From FEN-987 sp964598845 (GTDB taxonomy: Archaea; Thermoproteota; Bathyarchaeia; 40CM-2-53-6): a stretch of 64,000 nucleotides of DNA. A program made the translations under genes and the position numbers. The stretch covers positions 21,819-85,818 of the forward strand of contig CAZRDM010000009.1 of NCBI GenBank assembly GCA_964598845.1, written 5' to 3'. Positions 45,647 through 54,657 of this stretch are shown here, piece after piece; the stretch's first letter is position 1, and each line of letters opens with the position of its first letter. A model generated the notes under the pieces. The model made no database searches. It was not told the DNA's origin and worked only from the letters and a program-made list of their open reading frames with translations.

Positions 45647-46801
45647 TTGAGGGTACTGATTGCTGGCGCGGTTCTCGACTCCTCCTGGCCGGGAGGAGAG
45701 CCGACAATTGCGAAGGGACTAGCAAATGGACTGAGGAGTGCAGGTGTGGAGGTCACTACATATGGCCGGGTCAGACCATGGAGAAGGCTTCTATCTAGAG
45801 CGCTTCTCCCGTACGATGTCACGCCCCAGGCGCGCCGTCTATACTCGAAGCTGATAGGGCAGGACAAGCCAGACATCGTCTTGGGCTTTTATGACTACGA
45901 TTGCTCGCTCTATCTATCGTCTCTTAGACTGAGAATCCCGTCTGTGGCGTGTGTGCACATCTTCTGGCCAGGCTGCCCTATGGAGACGTTCTACGTTGAC
46001 CACCGAGGCATCTGTGACAGTCGCTCATTCTCGAGATGCACAATTCACGTGAGATACTCCCGATACAAGACGGCGAGAAGTCTTGCAGGATTTCCTTCGG
46101 CGTTGCTTGAGTATGTGACATTCTTGAGCCGGCGGAGCATACTAAACCAGCTAAATGCCCTAGTTGTTCCGAGTCACGCCGTTAAGCGAAAGCTGTCCTC
46201 TGCCGGCTTCCACAATATGCACGTGATCCACAACGGTCTGAACTTGAATGAGATCGACTACAAGGAATGGACCGGCGGTCACAAGATAGTGCTTAACCCG
46301 ACCGGTCGAACGGATGAAATGAAGGGTCTGAGCCACTTCATAGCTGTTGCCAAGAAGCTAAAGCGAAAGTGGGGCGCACATGTCACATTTCTGGCGACTG
46401 GATATAGAGGAGACAATTGGGTGCATGGAGCTGGACTTCACTCTCGATCACAGGTGCTAAGCCTACTGAAGCAATCGTATCTCTCGGTGATTCCACCACT
46501 GTGGGAAGAGCCTTTCGGCATTCGAGTCATAGAGGTAATGGCCGCAGGAAAACCTGTTGTCGCGTACGACTCCGGGGCCATGCGAGAAATCGTCGCAGAT
46601 GGAGTGACCGGATTCTGCGTACCGCGAGGAGACCTCAAAGCCCTAGCATCAGCGATCGACTCCCTCATAGAAGACGAGGACCTCGCTAGGAGAATGGGCA
46701 TGGAAGGGCGACGCAGGGTTGAGAAGTACTTCACTACCACTGTGATGGTGGACAAATACCTCGATCTGCTGAACAGGGTCCTGAGCGCCACGCGCTGTTG
46801 A
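45647..46801 (+). CDS. Family 4 (GT-B) glycosyltransferase
   Basis: 384 residues, TTG start. N-terminal domain begins with GAVLDSSWPGGEPTIAKGLANGLRSAG; the C-terminal domain carries NPTGRTDEMKGLSHFI and PPLWEEPFGIRVIEVMAAGKPVVAYDSGAMREIVADGVTGFCV, the usual E-x7-E donor-binding motif. It is the only plus-strand member of the region and is followed by a decayed methyltransferase. Confidence 0.9.
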   Translation: MRVLIAGAVLDSSWPGGEPTIAKGLANGLRSAGVEVTTYGRVRPWRRLLSRALLPYDVTPQARRLYSKLIGQDKPDIVLGFYDYDCSLYLSSLRLRIPSVACVHIFWPGCPMETFYVDHRGICDSRSFSRCTIHVRYSRYKTARSLAGFPSALLEYVTFLSRRSILNQLNALVVPSHAVKRKLSSAGFHNMHVIHNGLNLNEIDYKEWTGGHKIVLNPTGRTDEMKGLSHFIAVAKKLKRKWGAHVTFLATGYRGDNWVHGAGLHSRSQVLSLLKQSYLSVIPPLWEEPFGIRVIEVMAAGKPVVAYDSGAMREIVADGVTGFCVPRGDLKALASAIDSLIEDEDLARRMGMEGRRRVEKYFTTTVMVDKYLDLLNRVLSATRC

Positions 46802-46875
46802 TTGCGCATGATCCTCTAGAAAAGGACCTTGCTTGGACTGTCTGACGACGTTCCTGTCTTTCCTCAAACCCCGTA

Positions 46876-47340
46876 GGTCTGAGCAAGGCTGAGGTCGAAT
46901 ACCTTAGGCGAACAAACCTTATCACGGTCGTTCAAGTCAACGCACGAGGAATGCCATTCGCTTCCAAGGCGTTCTCTGCGATTGTCTGCAGGGGGCTCCT
47001 TGAGGCCCTGCAGCAGCCGGATGAAGCTCCTAGAGAGTTCTTCAGACTTCTCAACGAGAGTGGCTTCGCCATCATCATAATTCGTGAGACGTATTTGTTC
47101 TGGAGCGTTGTTCAGACCGTCTAGACGCAGCTTAGTCGGGGACGGCTGAACGTCTATCATGCCAGCATGAGTAGAAACAGGCTTATCTATCTGATGAGAT
47201 GCTCCGGCTTCGAAATCGTGAAGGTTGCATCCGCGAGACTAGCTATTCTATCTTTCGTCGTAGCAAGGAAGACATCTCTACCCTGGGCTCCGTCAGACGA
47301 GCTCATTTGCCGTTCACAGGCGCTGCTGCTTGTCCTCTAG
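46876..47340 (+). pseudogene. Decayed class I SAM-methyltransferase
   Basis: One plus-strand phase encodes ARGMPFASKAFSAIVCRGLLEALQQ, EFFRLLNESGFAIIIIRET and, beyond an in-frame TAG at 47122-47124, NVYHASMSRNRLIYLMRCSGFEIVKV. These are the middle and C-terminal motifs of a methyltransferase type 11, but the N-terminal SAM-binding motif I is absent and a stop interrupts the frame. Upstream stops confirm decay. Possibly once a partner of the neighbouring glycosyltransferase. Confidence 0.7.
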
Positions 47341-47398
47341 ACTATGAATGCTTCCTAGCGCCAGCATGATCTTTCATTGACAAAAGAAATAGAACCGC

Positions 47399-49144
47399 TC
47401 ACACGATCATGAGATCGACCTTTTCCTCCGGAGAGTAATAGCTCATTCCATCTCTCGTGACTATCTTTATGGAAAGAGTATGCCAGCCTTTTTGTAGAAT
47501 TGCGGAAGAGAAAGTTGCCATATAGCCGGAATATCTAAAGTTCTGATTGTTGAGGCGGGTTGATACGTCTGGCCTGTCCAATCCATAGTAGGTTGGAATG
47601 TCACTCTGCCCATCTATGGTGATGAAGACGGCGGATGCTACATCTTGCGCCCGCTCGTCTACAGCCCACCCCGTGATCGTGAAGGTTTCCTTTCCAGTTG
47701 AGACGATGACCACAGGATAGCTGTCTCCTGATAGCGTCTTTCCATTGACAGTCTCTATCTGAAAGAGAGTGCCGGAATCGAGCCGATCGAGCCTTGATAA
47801 ATCAGGCCGAGCGACGCTGAAGACATTCAGTTTGTTTACTTGTAGGAATCTGGCCCACTCTCTCAGATTTGCAGGATCGGGGCATAGGTACTTTCTTATG
47901 TTCTCGTCGGACTGTATACTGTGCGTCTCGAGCACGTAGGCTCCCATCTGCGCGGAATCTCTCAGAGCCGGACCCAGATGCCATCCTGCACCATAGGAGA
48001 CGATCGTCCCGATGAGAATTATGGCGAGCAGGGCAGAAGCTCCGAAGCTCGTACGTTTGGCGGTATGATGCTGGGAAACTGACATTGCCAAGAAATACGA
48101 TCCTACGATTCCCAAGACAGTTATGGGTGTGTATCTAGACGACAACGCGAGCTCAATTCCGAAACCGGTCCTGCCTATCGTGTTCGCCGCGGAAGCTAGA
48201 ACCGCGAAAGCGATGAACGAAAGCCATACTCCGTTTCTCCTGAGGATTCTTCCTTTGTACGCATGACCAAGGACCACAGCTCCGATCAATAATACAACTA
48301 CGCCTATCGCTGCTGCCATAGCGTAGTGAATGCCGATGAACGAGAATGGGGATCCGATCAGCGTCAGGAAGTAGGCAATCGTGCCTAGGGGATCTGTGGC
48401 AAAATACTCCAGAGGAGGATGCCAACTTGGCTTGACGTAGCCATAAAAATAGAAAGCCCAAGTTAATACACCAATAATACTCCAAGATAGCACCTCTGTG
48501 AGCCTCCTCTTTCTTTCAGACATCATGATTTGAAGTAGCCCCGCGGGCCATATCATCAAGCCTACGACGAGAGAGAAGGAAGCGACGATTGCGCCCAGGA
48601 CCGATGAGATGAACCACAGATCCAGTTTTTTACTGAAATTCAAGAAGGAAAGTGCTGCTACCCCGCCCAAGACCATGAAGTAAGTGTGGCAGGAATAGCC
48701 GAACAGTATCGTGTGGTATTGTCGAAAGCTGAAGATCATTATCGACACCGGAAGAAAGGTCAACAGAAGCTGAGGGACGCGACACTGCGACGATCTTCGC
48801 CATAGACACAACAATAGTAGCGCGCTTAGGGATAGAAGCGCCCAGCTCAGATACATTTCATCGACGGTGTTGTATTGTGTAAATCTGCTCAGAGCAAGCA
48901 TGGCTATCCTAGCGAACGGAAGCCTGTGCTCATTCTGTTGAGCGACCAAGTCGGAAAACGAAAGAGACCCGCTCATCATCTTTTCGATGAGGGGAACCAT
49001 TGTCAACTCGTCCCAAGCGATGACGTTTACCCCAAAAGCATGAATGTAGTAGAGTAGTGAAAGTCCTGGCAGGACAACAAGAAGGCCACACGCAAAACGG
49101 GATAATGAGGCAGAAGCAACCACTTTCCGAAGTCCTTCATGCAC
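47399..49144 (-). CDS. Large polytopic membrane protein with C-terminal beta-rich domain
   Basis: 581 residues: about ten hydrophobic helices (residues 20-390), with a first loop containing an acidic motif (AWDELTMVPLIEKM) as in lipid-linked sugar transferases of the GT-C type, then a soluble C-terminal domain of about 150 residues with alternating beta strands (PVVIVSTGKETFTITGWAVDERAQ). A GT-C-like glycosyltransferase is plausible but I cannot name a family with certainty. It lies within the glycan genes. Confidence 0.7.
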   Translation of the reverse strand: MHEGLRKVVASASLSRFACGLLVVLPGLSLLYYIHAFGVNVIAWDELTMVPLIEKMMSGSLSFSDLVAQQNEHRLPFARIAMLALSRFTQYNTVDEMYLSWALLSLSALLLLCLWRRSSQCRVPQLLLTFLPVSIMIFSFRQYHTILFGYSCHTYFMVLGGVAALSFLNFSKKLDLWFISSVLGAIVASFSLVVGLMIWPAGLLQIMMSERKRRLTEVLSWSIIGVLTWAFYFYGYVKPSWHPPLEYFATDPLGTIAYFLTLIGSPFSFIGIHYAMAAAIGVVVLLIGAVVLGHAYKGRILRRNGVWLSFIAFAVLASAANTIGRTGFGIELALSSRYTPITVLGIVGSYFLAMSVSQHHTAKRTSFGASALLAIILIGTIVSYGAGWHLGPALRDSAQMGAYVLETHSIQSDENIRKYLCPDPANLREWARFLQVNKLNVFSVARPDLSRLDRLDSGTLFQIETVNGKTLSGDSYPVVIVSTGKETFTITGWAVDERAQDVASAVFITIDGQSDIPTYYGLDRPDVSTRLNNQNFRYSGYMATFSSAILQKGWHTLSIKIVTRDGMSYYSPEEKVDLMIV

Positions 49145-49204
49145 CTTCTGTTTCGCCCGATTGGAGCTGTCAGTCGACCGTTAAAGAGCGTTTGGGAAAC
49201 GCTG

Positions 49205-49567
49205 TTAGCCATTCTGCAGAGGGTTCTGCTTGCGTGACGGCAGTGAGGCCGAAGGACAATGACCGAACAGCTTCGATCGTGGAACTTGTTTCGGCCTTCT
49301 GGGTAACTCTACGCGTCTTGGGGTAGTGCGTCTTGTGCTAGCGAGCATATTGGCGCCTGCAAAGAGCAGCTTGATCAGCATAGGATGTTCGAAGTTTGCG
49401 CTGAAATCGCCTCTCAAGTACGCCAAGACAGTCGCCGAGTAGGTGGGTTCATCCGCATCAACAAATCGTGATGAAGCGAGTAGCATCCGTATTGCAAGAG
49501 CGCTTAGAAACATCAAGGGATAGAAAAGGGCGCTAACGCGCGCCTTGGACAAGCATTTGGGCCTCAA
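49205..49567 (-). pseudogene. Truncated PMT/ArnT-type glycosyltransferase
   Basis: The first 75 residues are typical of GT-C transferases of the PMT/ArnT family: one membrane helix (ALFYPLMFLSALAIRMLL) then RFVDADEPTYSATVLAYLRGDFS with the acidic catalytic motif DADE and HPMLIKLLFAGANML. After that the frame degenerates into a Ser/Arg/Pro-rich tail and stops. The remaining 400 or more residues of a normal enzyme are missing, so this is a fragment. Confidence 0.7.
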
Positions 49568-49613
49568 TGAAGACTAGGTCTTGGGAGTGGTTTGGGTTCT
49601 CAATGTGACGTTC

Positions 49614-50819
49614 TCAAGCAAGCGTGCTCTTGGATGTCGGAGTCACAAAAGACTGCAAGAATGGAGCAATAGGTTCCGCGACTGCTTCCCATGAGAATCT
49701 CTCGCTCAGCTTGAGCGCGTTGACTCTGATCGATGAGAAGGCATGCGGATTCATGAAAACGCTTCGAACGATCCGGACAAACTCTGGAATAGAATTGGCA
49801 AGCAAGTAATGCGTTCCTGGCTGTAGACCCGGAACGCCTTCCACGCCGTGACTCGTAGATACTAATATGATCCCAGAAGCCAAAGCCTCAAGCACCTTTA
49901 TCCTGGCTCCGCCTCTGACGCCAGGGCCGAAATACGGCTGAATAGTCACAAGAGACTCTCTGAGCAGTCTATGCTTCAGACTCTCATCTACGAAACCCCT
50001 CACCCCTACGTGAGCTGATGAGTGTATTCTCTTCCACGTGTTAGGTTCTATCAGATTGACTGGTCCCCCAACTATCGTCATCGTCGTGCCGTCAAGTTCA
50101 TTCGACACTTCCAAGAATATCTCCACAGCATTTCTAAGAGCGCGTCTGTTTTCGTCGCTGTAGTAACTTGAGACGAAAATGAGGCCGTTTCGCCTCTTAG
50201 GTCCCGGCGCCATAGGTTCAACTCCGTTTGGAACTATGACACGCGGATTCTGATGACTGAGATACCTTCTCGCTGTCTCATGCGAAGAGAAGATCATACC
50301 GTCAAATCTGGTCACTAGCAACCGGTAGATGCCCTGTGCGATCGACCTGACGAAACCCACCGGGCATGCGTCGCTTCGCCAGTCCAGCACGTCATCAATC
50401 AGGCATGGAGTCCCTAGCAAAGTCGAGAGCAGAAGGCTGGGTAGAGCTGATAGTTGTTGCTCGGCAACTATTACCGAAGGCCGTAGACTCTCAATTTCAG
50501 GTAGCCTACGGAGTACCGCTACGGAGAATACGACGGCGAACATGATCCTGTATACCATACGGCTCCTGCAAAACCATATTCCTCGAAGGATCTGGCAGGG
50601 TGCCCGAATCATCTTCGGTACATGTATTCCAAACGCTCGCTGTCTCTCCTCGCCGAGATGCGGAGCAATTACGAAAACGTTGAAGTTCCTTGACTCAAGA
50701 TACTTGGCGAGTCCAGCAATTCGGAAGGAAAGTCCTTCGGGGTGAGGATACTGGGTGTGAGTCACAAAGATGACAGAATGCTTGCTCGCATGTGGGGTTG
50801 TACTGATTCTTTCCCTCAC
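49614..50819 (-). CDS. Family 4 (GT-B) glycosyltransferase
   Basis: 401 residues. VIFVTHTQYPHPEGLSFRIAGLAKYL at the N-terminus, PNGVEPMAPGPKRRNGLIFVSSYYSDENRRAL at the domain junction and QPYFGPGVRGGARIKVLEALASGIILVSTSHGVEG, with the basic and acidic residues of the donor site. Its start overlaps the stop of the upstream GT2 gene by 4 nt. Confidence 0.88.
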   Translation of the reverse strand: MRERISTTPHASKHSVIFVTHTQYPHPEGLSFRIAGLAKYLESRNFNVFVIAPHLGEERQRAFGIHVPKMIRAPCQILRGIWFCRSRMVYRIMFAVVFSVAVLRRLPEIESLRPSVIVAEQQLSALPSLLLSTLLGTPCLIDDVLDWRSDACPVGFVRSIAQGIYRLLVTRFDGMIFSSHETARRYLSHQNPRVIVPNGVEPMAPGPKRRNGLIFVSSYYSDENRRALRNAVEIFLEVSNELDGTTMTIVGGPVNLIEPNTWKRIHSSAHVGVRGFVDESLKHRLLRESLVTIQPYFGPGVRGGARIKVLEALASGIILVSTSHGVEGVPGLQPGTHYLLANSIPEFVRIVRSVFMNPHAFSSIRVNALKLSERFSWEAVAEPIAPFLQSFVTPTSKSTLA

Positions 50820-51876
50820 GAAGACCCCTCGACTCGAGAAGCGAGATGTTGGTTCAACAGCAGGGCATCAAGGAGACCGACGATCCTGTCTAGAGGGGCG
50901 ACCAAGTTGCCGAGTAAGGCATGATCAATCGTTGCAGTAAAGAGCTGCATCACTTGCGTGTCGGAGAGCTTTCGTTTGAGGCCTCTTCGTGAATTGGAAA
51001 GTAGGCGCAATGACCTGATGACATCCGAGTGAGCCCGGATTTTGTAGGATAGCCAGCCCCAAAGAACTGCATGTACAATCGTAGCTGCCTCCGTCACGAG
51101 CAGGATTGGCAGCAGCCTGATCAACATGTTCGTCTGGTAGTTTTTCAGTACGACCATCAGTCTGCCTCTCTCGAGATAGCCCAGTTTGGCGCGAAGGTCG
51201 GAAAACGAAGCGCTCCCTACGTGATACACTAGGGACCCGGGCAAGTAATACGCAACCATTCCGATCATCAGAGCTCTCCACCCAAATCTATGTCCGAGCC
51301 GTAGCCTAGACAAGTCTCATCAAATCCGCCCAACTTGTCAAATACGTCTCTCCACACGAAAAGGCATGCCCCCGATGCGTAGCCAACCTGTCTGGGTCTG
51401 TCGTACTGGCCGTTATCGTGTTCGCCTATGCCGCCACAATGCCCGAAACCAGCAATGGGCAGCTCGTTCCCAACTGAATTGACGATGGACCTATTGTGAA
51501 GGAATAGAATCTCTGGCTGCAAAATGTTCGCCTCTTGTCTGACCGCAAACTCCACGAGCGCCTTTAACCAGCGTGGATCTACTTCGATGTCGTTGTTGAG
51601 AAACACAAGAAACTCACCGGTAGTCGCCCCGACTGCCTTGTTATAGGCTGAGCCGAGGCCTAGACTGGAAAGATTCTGAACTATCAGAATGTTCGGGTAC
51701 GACTGTCTCGCGTTCTGAACACTTCGGTCCACGGAACCATTGTCTACTATGACTCCTTGAAAGTCTGGATATTCGGTCGCCGTAACGGATTCGATGCATC
51801 GCTCTAACATCGGGCCCCCGTTGTGGTTGAGGATTAGGAGGCTGACCTTAGGCGACGTATTGCGTCGGTCACTCAT
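50816..51876 (-). pseudogene. Family 2 glycosyltransferase interrupted by a frameshift
   Basis: Residues from 51876 read KVSLLILNHNGGPMLERCIE, VIVDNGSVDRSVQNA, FLNNDIEVDPRWL and GGFDETCLGYGSDIDLG, then run out of frame. The continuation WRALMIGMVAYYLPGSLVYHVGSASF follows in the next phase, from about 51280 to 50816. Inserting one G in the GGG run (CCC on the plus strand at 51281-51283) would restore the expected DIDLGWRALM. It is thus either a recent frameshift or a homopolymer error. Confidence 0.85.
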
Positions 51877-51960
51877 GTAAGGGGCCTTCTGGCGGATGCG
51901 GGGAAATCACGGTCGAGTCCGGTTTATCAACTCTCGCCCCTCGTCTACTGTGTCCGCCTG

Positions 51961-52134
51961 CTATGCGCAGAGCGTATCTACCTTGTCGGAGAAGAATTCG
52001 CCGTCCCGCCAGGAATGCTTCAATCGGATGCTCTTGATTACGTCGCACTAGGGCACGTGCACAGCCATCAAGTGGTGCCTGGGAAGATCACGATGGTGTA
52101 CCTAGGTTCCTTGGAACGAATTGACTTCAGCGAA
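51961..52134 (+). pseudogene. Fragment of Mre11/SbcD-like nuclease
   Basis: 58 codons: VGEEFAVPPGMLQSDALDYVALGHVHSHQVVPG ending MVYLGSLERIDFSE. DYVALGHVHSHQ is the GHxH metal motif and YLGSLERIDFSE the following conserved strand of Mre11. The N-terminal two thirds and the C-terminus are missing. It abuts an integrase fragment on the other strand. Confidence 0.75.
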
Positions 52135-52266
52135 ACTCCTGATCTCCTCTTCGGTGAGGAAGTTCTCGGGAGGCAGTCTCCTTCGGCTCTTCTTGCCCGC
52201 CCTGATCCATCTCACCTCGTCTGGGCAATCGTCTTCGCAGTTGCGTACCCACTTGTAGAACTTCGT
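52126..52266 (-). pseudogene. Fragment of archaeal tyrosine recombinase/integrase
   Basis: 47 codons on the minus strand: KFYKWVRNCEDDCPDEVRWI then KKSRRRLPPENFLTEEEIRSFAE. The pattern KFYKWLRG-x-PEEV-WI ... LPEDLLTEEE is that of the N-terminal core-binding domain of archaeal Xer/SSV-type recombinases. The catalytic domain is absent. A remnant of an integrated element, adjacent to the Mre11 fragment. Confidence 0.7.
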
Positions 52267-52722
52267 TCAAACGGTTATTCCAGTGTGGCGAGATCGCTGC
52301 TCCCAAAGTACCAGTAGATATCCGAACATCAATCCTTGTGCAACTATCTCCGGAAGCGTGGCCAAGGTGAAGAATACTGGAGTAGTTGTGAAGACGATTT
52401 GTTCGATGATGCCGCCGCTCCCTGCTATCGTCCCAATTAGGAGATAGAGCGAGGAGACAGACAGCCAACCCCAATGTTTCAGTTCAAGAATTCTGCCGAG
52501 AAATGGGTAAAGCGCTACTGCCAGAAGAAAACCTCGCAGGATCTGGGAAGGAATGACCCATGGGCCGAATTCGCTTGGAGGTTTCATGTAGGTTTGCATT
52601 GTAGGCCCACCATATACGCCGCTCCATTGAATCCAGTAAGCCAACAAGCCGGCGGTCACATACGTGACGATGTGAACGATGATTGTTCTTGAAGTGAAAA
52701 AAGCAAATGCCTTCCTTGTCAA
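52267..52722 (-). CDS. Uncharacterised four-helix membrane protein
   Basis: 151 residues with four membrane helices (IIVHIVTYVTAGLLAYWIQW, ILRGFLLAVALYPFLG, SVSSLYLLIGTIAGSGGIIEQIVF, LATLPEIVAQGLMFGYLLVL). The loop GGPTMQTYMKPPSEFGPWVIP is distinctive. No family recognised. Its 3' end meets the integrase fragment, so it may belong to the mobile cargo or to the old chromosome. Confidence 0.65.
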   Translation of the reverse strand: MTRKAFAFFTSRTIIVHIVTYVTAGLLAYWIQWSGVYGGPTMQTYMKPPSEFGPWVIPSQILRGFLLAVALYPFLGRILELKHWGWLSVSSLYLLIGTIAGSGGIIEQIVFTTTPVFFTLATLPEIVAQGLMFGYLLVLWEQRSRHTGITV

Positions 52723-53237
52723 CTCGGATTCAGCTCGGTGATATGGAAGTCGTACGTTTCAATACTTATCGGTACCAGATAGTCCCGGATTGTGTGCGGG
52801 TCTAGTGGTGCGAGGAAGCAGAATTGAAATTGCCTGATTTTTGACTCAATGCATGGCCATTGATGTCTAGATGGTGCGGCCGCCGAGAACTAGTCGTCGA
52901 ACCACTAAATCTCCGCTGACTTCACCCTTAGTTCTTCAGATGCTCATCAACTAACCAAGTATGGTATTTCTGCGTTTTTCACGAGATTTGAGTCTCACTA
53001 TCCACGCCCAACTCTTCGCACAAGACCCGCCATTCAAACATGGTACCCGCGGTTCCGCCTAGGCGACAAATCTCGGACGAACTTTGGAATTAGTCGTATC
53101 CACATTTTTGTCTCTCTACACGTTCAGCTTGACTCGAATTGAGGGGCCGTCTTCTCTCGAGGTCATCCATTTCGGTCAGTTTCAGCTTTGCGAAGGGGTG
53201 CGCGACAGCGCTTAGGGGGAACATGTAGGGCACTCTC
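52723..53237. other. Intergenic stretch containing the tRNA-derived repeat
   Basis: No coding sequence recognised. It carries the 16-bp copy of the tRNA-Gly 3' end at 52870-52885 and no other clear feature. Confidence 0.45.
52870..52885. repeat. attachment-site-like 16-bp repeat of tRNA-Gly 3' end
   Basis: GATGGTGCGGCCGCCG is identical to 54642-54657, which includes the CCA, discriminator and acceptor strand of the tRNA-Gly gene. Same orientation, 1772 bp apart, on the 3' side of the tRNA, the geometry left by integrase-mediated insertion into a tRNA gene. Confidence 0.65.
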
Positions 53238-53570
53238 TCATCCTTTGTCGAAAGGAGTACCTCGCGGGACCAGCCTTGCGCAAAGTGCGCAGGTCATTCT
53301 GGTAAGGTCATCTGAAGACATCCTGTTCTTGGACATCTGCAAGGCAACCCTTCTGGCCATTTCCTCAACTTTGCGTGTCAGAATTCGTTCTTCGAGGGTT
53401 CTCCTCGCCCTCCTAGCGTGGAGATATTGGCTCACCGCCGCTTGGGTGATCCCGAGTCTTCTCGCTACGTCGACCTCGGAGAGACCATACTTCTCCACGA
53501 GCTGGCTAGCTAGCAGCGACCGAAACATCGGCAAGAAGATCCGACCCATGATTTCGCAGCGCGGCCGCAT
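53238..53570 (-). CDS. Helix-turn-helix transcriptional regulator (COG2522 type)
   Basis: 110 residues. SLLASQLVEKYGLSEVDVARRLGITQAAVSQYLHARRAR is a clear HTH of the type found in archaeal predicted regulators (COG2522). A Cys pair (CALC) near the C-terminus may bind a metal or sense redox. Divergent from the DUF981 gene, with two palindromes in between; it probably regulates itself and that neighbour. Confidence 0.82.
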   Translation of the reverse strand: MRPRCEIMGRIFLPMFRSLLASQLVEKYGLSEVDVARRLGITQAAVSQYLHARRARRTLEERILTRKVEEMARRVALQMSKNRMSSDDLTRMTCALCARLVPRGTPFDKG

Positions 53571-53621
53571 CGTCGCTCACTCCATACATGGTGCAGCTAT
53601 CGTGGCAAAGCAATATGGCAT

Positions 53622-53634
53622 ATAACGCCGTTAT
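53622..53634. promoter_or_regulatory. Operator-like palindrome 1
   Basis: ATAACG-C-CGTTAT, perfect 6-1-6 inverted repeat, 52 bp before its near-copy at 53674, close to five helical turns. Located between the divergent regulator and DUF981 genes. Confidence 0.55.
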
Positions 53635-53673
53635 AATATATTCTCGTACATGATGTAATGTCGTTTGCGATAT

Positions 53674-53686
53674 ATAACACCGTTAT
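53674..53686. promoter_or_regulatory. Operator-like palindrome 2
   Basis: ATAAC-ACC-GTTAT, differing from palindrome 1 at one base. It lies about 30 nt upstream of the DUF981 gene and overlaps TATA-like sequence, so binding would block its transcription. Confidence 0.55.
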
Positions 53687-53713
53687 GACATATCGCTCAT
53701 CGCGGGAAGGATT

Positions 53714-54277
53714 ATGCCCACAAATATCCTGGCTGTCGGATTATTCGCCGTAACCGCTGCATTCCTGCCAACCGGCATTTGGTTTTTGAAATTGAAACCA
53801 TTCAACGGAGAAAAGAAAACGAGTTCCGACCGTGCTTTCGCTTTTACCGTTGGGGCGGTGGGGATCTACGCTTTCCTAGCAGGCTTTTACTTGATGGCGG
53901 CTTCACCGCTCAGGGATCCATACAATGAATTCTTTGGGGTCATACACCTATACTACGGCTTGGTACTCGTCATTGGTGCGATAGCCGTAGGCATGGATTG
54001 GGACCTCAGGCCCGCATCCTATCTTGCCTTCTTGGGAGGACTGATCAACATCCTCTACGTTTACATCAATGAGACGTTGATCCACAACGCAAACTATCCA
54101 TTCGTCTTCGTAGCTGCAGCACTAGTTGGTCTATCAGCTCCTGCAGCAACGCACATCAAATCGGTATGGGCTAGCAGAGTAACCGGCATCCTGTGCATAG
54201 TACTGGCGCTTGTTACGTTCTACATAGGCTGGAACGCCCTCATCGGCCACATAGGCAGAGGCCTAAAACCAAGCTAG
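53714..54277 (+). CDS. DUF981-family membrane protein
   Basis: 187 residues, six membrane helices. AFTVGAVGIYAFLAGFYLMAASPL, FFGVIHLYYGLVLVIGAIAVGMDWDLRPASYLAF and ITHIKSVW-like regions match the DUF981 family of archaeal membrane proteins. Function unknown. Lies inside the interval bounded by the 16-bp repeats, so it may be mobile cargo together with the regulator. Confidence 0.75.
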   Translation: MPTNILAVGLFAVTAAFLPTGIWFLKLKPFNGEKKTSSDRAFAFTVGAVGIYAFLAGFYLMAASPLRDPYNEFFGVIHLYYGLVLVIGAIAVGMDWDLRPASYLAFLGGLINILYVYINETLIHNANYPFVFVAAALVGLSAPAATHIKSVWASRVTGILCIVLALVTFYIGWNALIGHIGRGLKPS

Positions 54278-54643
54278 TGAAATATGCGGTAAGAAATGGG
54301 ACTGCATTGAGGAGACCAGCCCGCTTTAGCACTGGATATGCCCGGATCGATGCAATACTGATTGGCTGGAGAACTTGTTCAACGTAAAACGGACCAATAC
54401 AAGGCCTATCGAGGAGATATTTCCCGTTCGGTGAAGAACTCCGCGGAAGCGTGTAACGGGATCCGGGAGCTCCGGTCCATCCCTCAAGGGATTTCGATAA
54501 TCTTTGTATCCGAAGAGTGTGAACGCAATGTTCTAGGTGCACTCTGTTCCTAGGGTCGGAATCATATGTCGTTCAACCTAGAATGTGACTTCTTAGCCAC
54601 TGCCAGAAAGTCGTGAAACTCTCTCACCACCGGAGAGTAGGGA
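54278..54643. other. Intergenic stretch between DUF981 gene and tRNA-Gly
   Basis: No coding gene recognised. It ends at the tRNA-Gly 3' end, whose 16-bp acceptor segment is repeated at 52870-52885. Confidence 0.35.
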
Positions 54644-54657
54644 TGGTGCGGCCGCCG
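54642..54657. repeat. tRNA-Gly 3' end copy of the attachment-like repeat
   Basis: GATGGTGCGGCCGCCG; the partner of the repeat at 52870-52885. Covers the CCA end, the discriminator and the acceptor strand of the tRNA gene. Confidence 0.65.
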
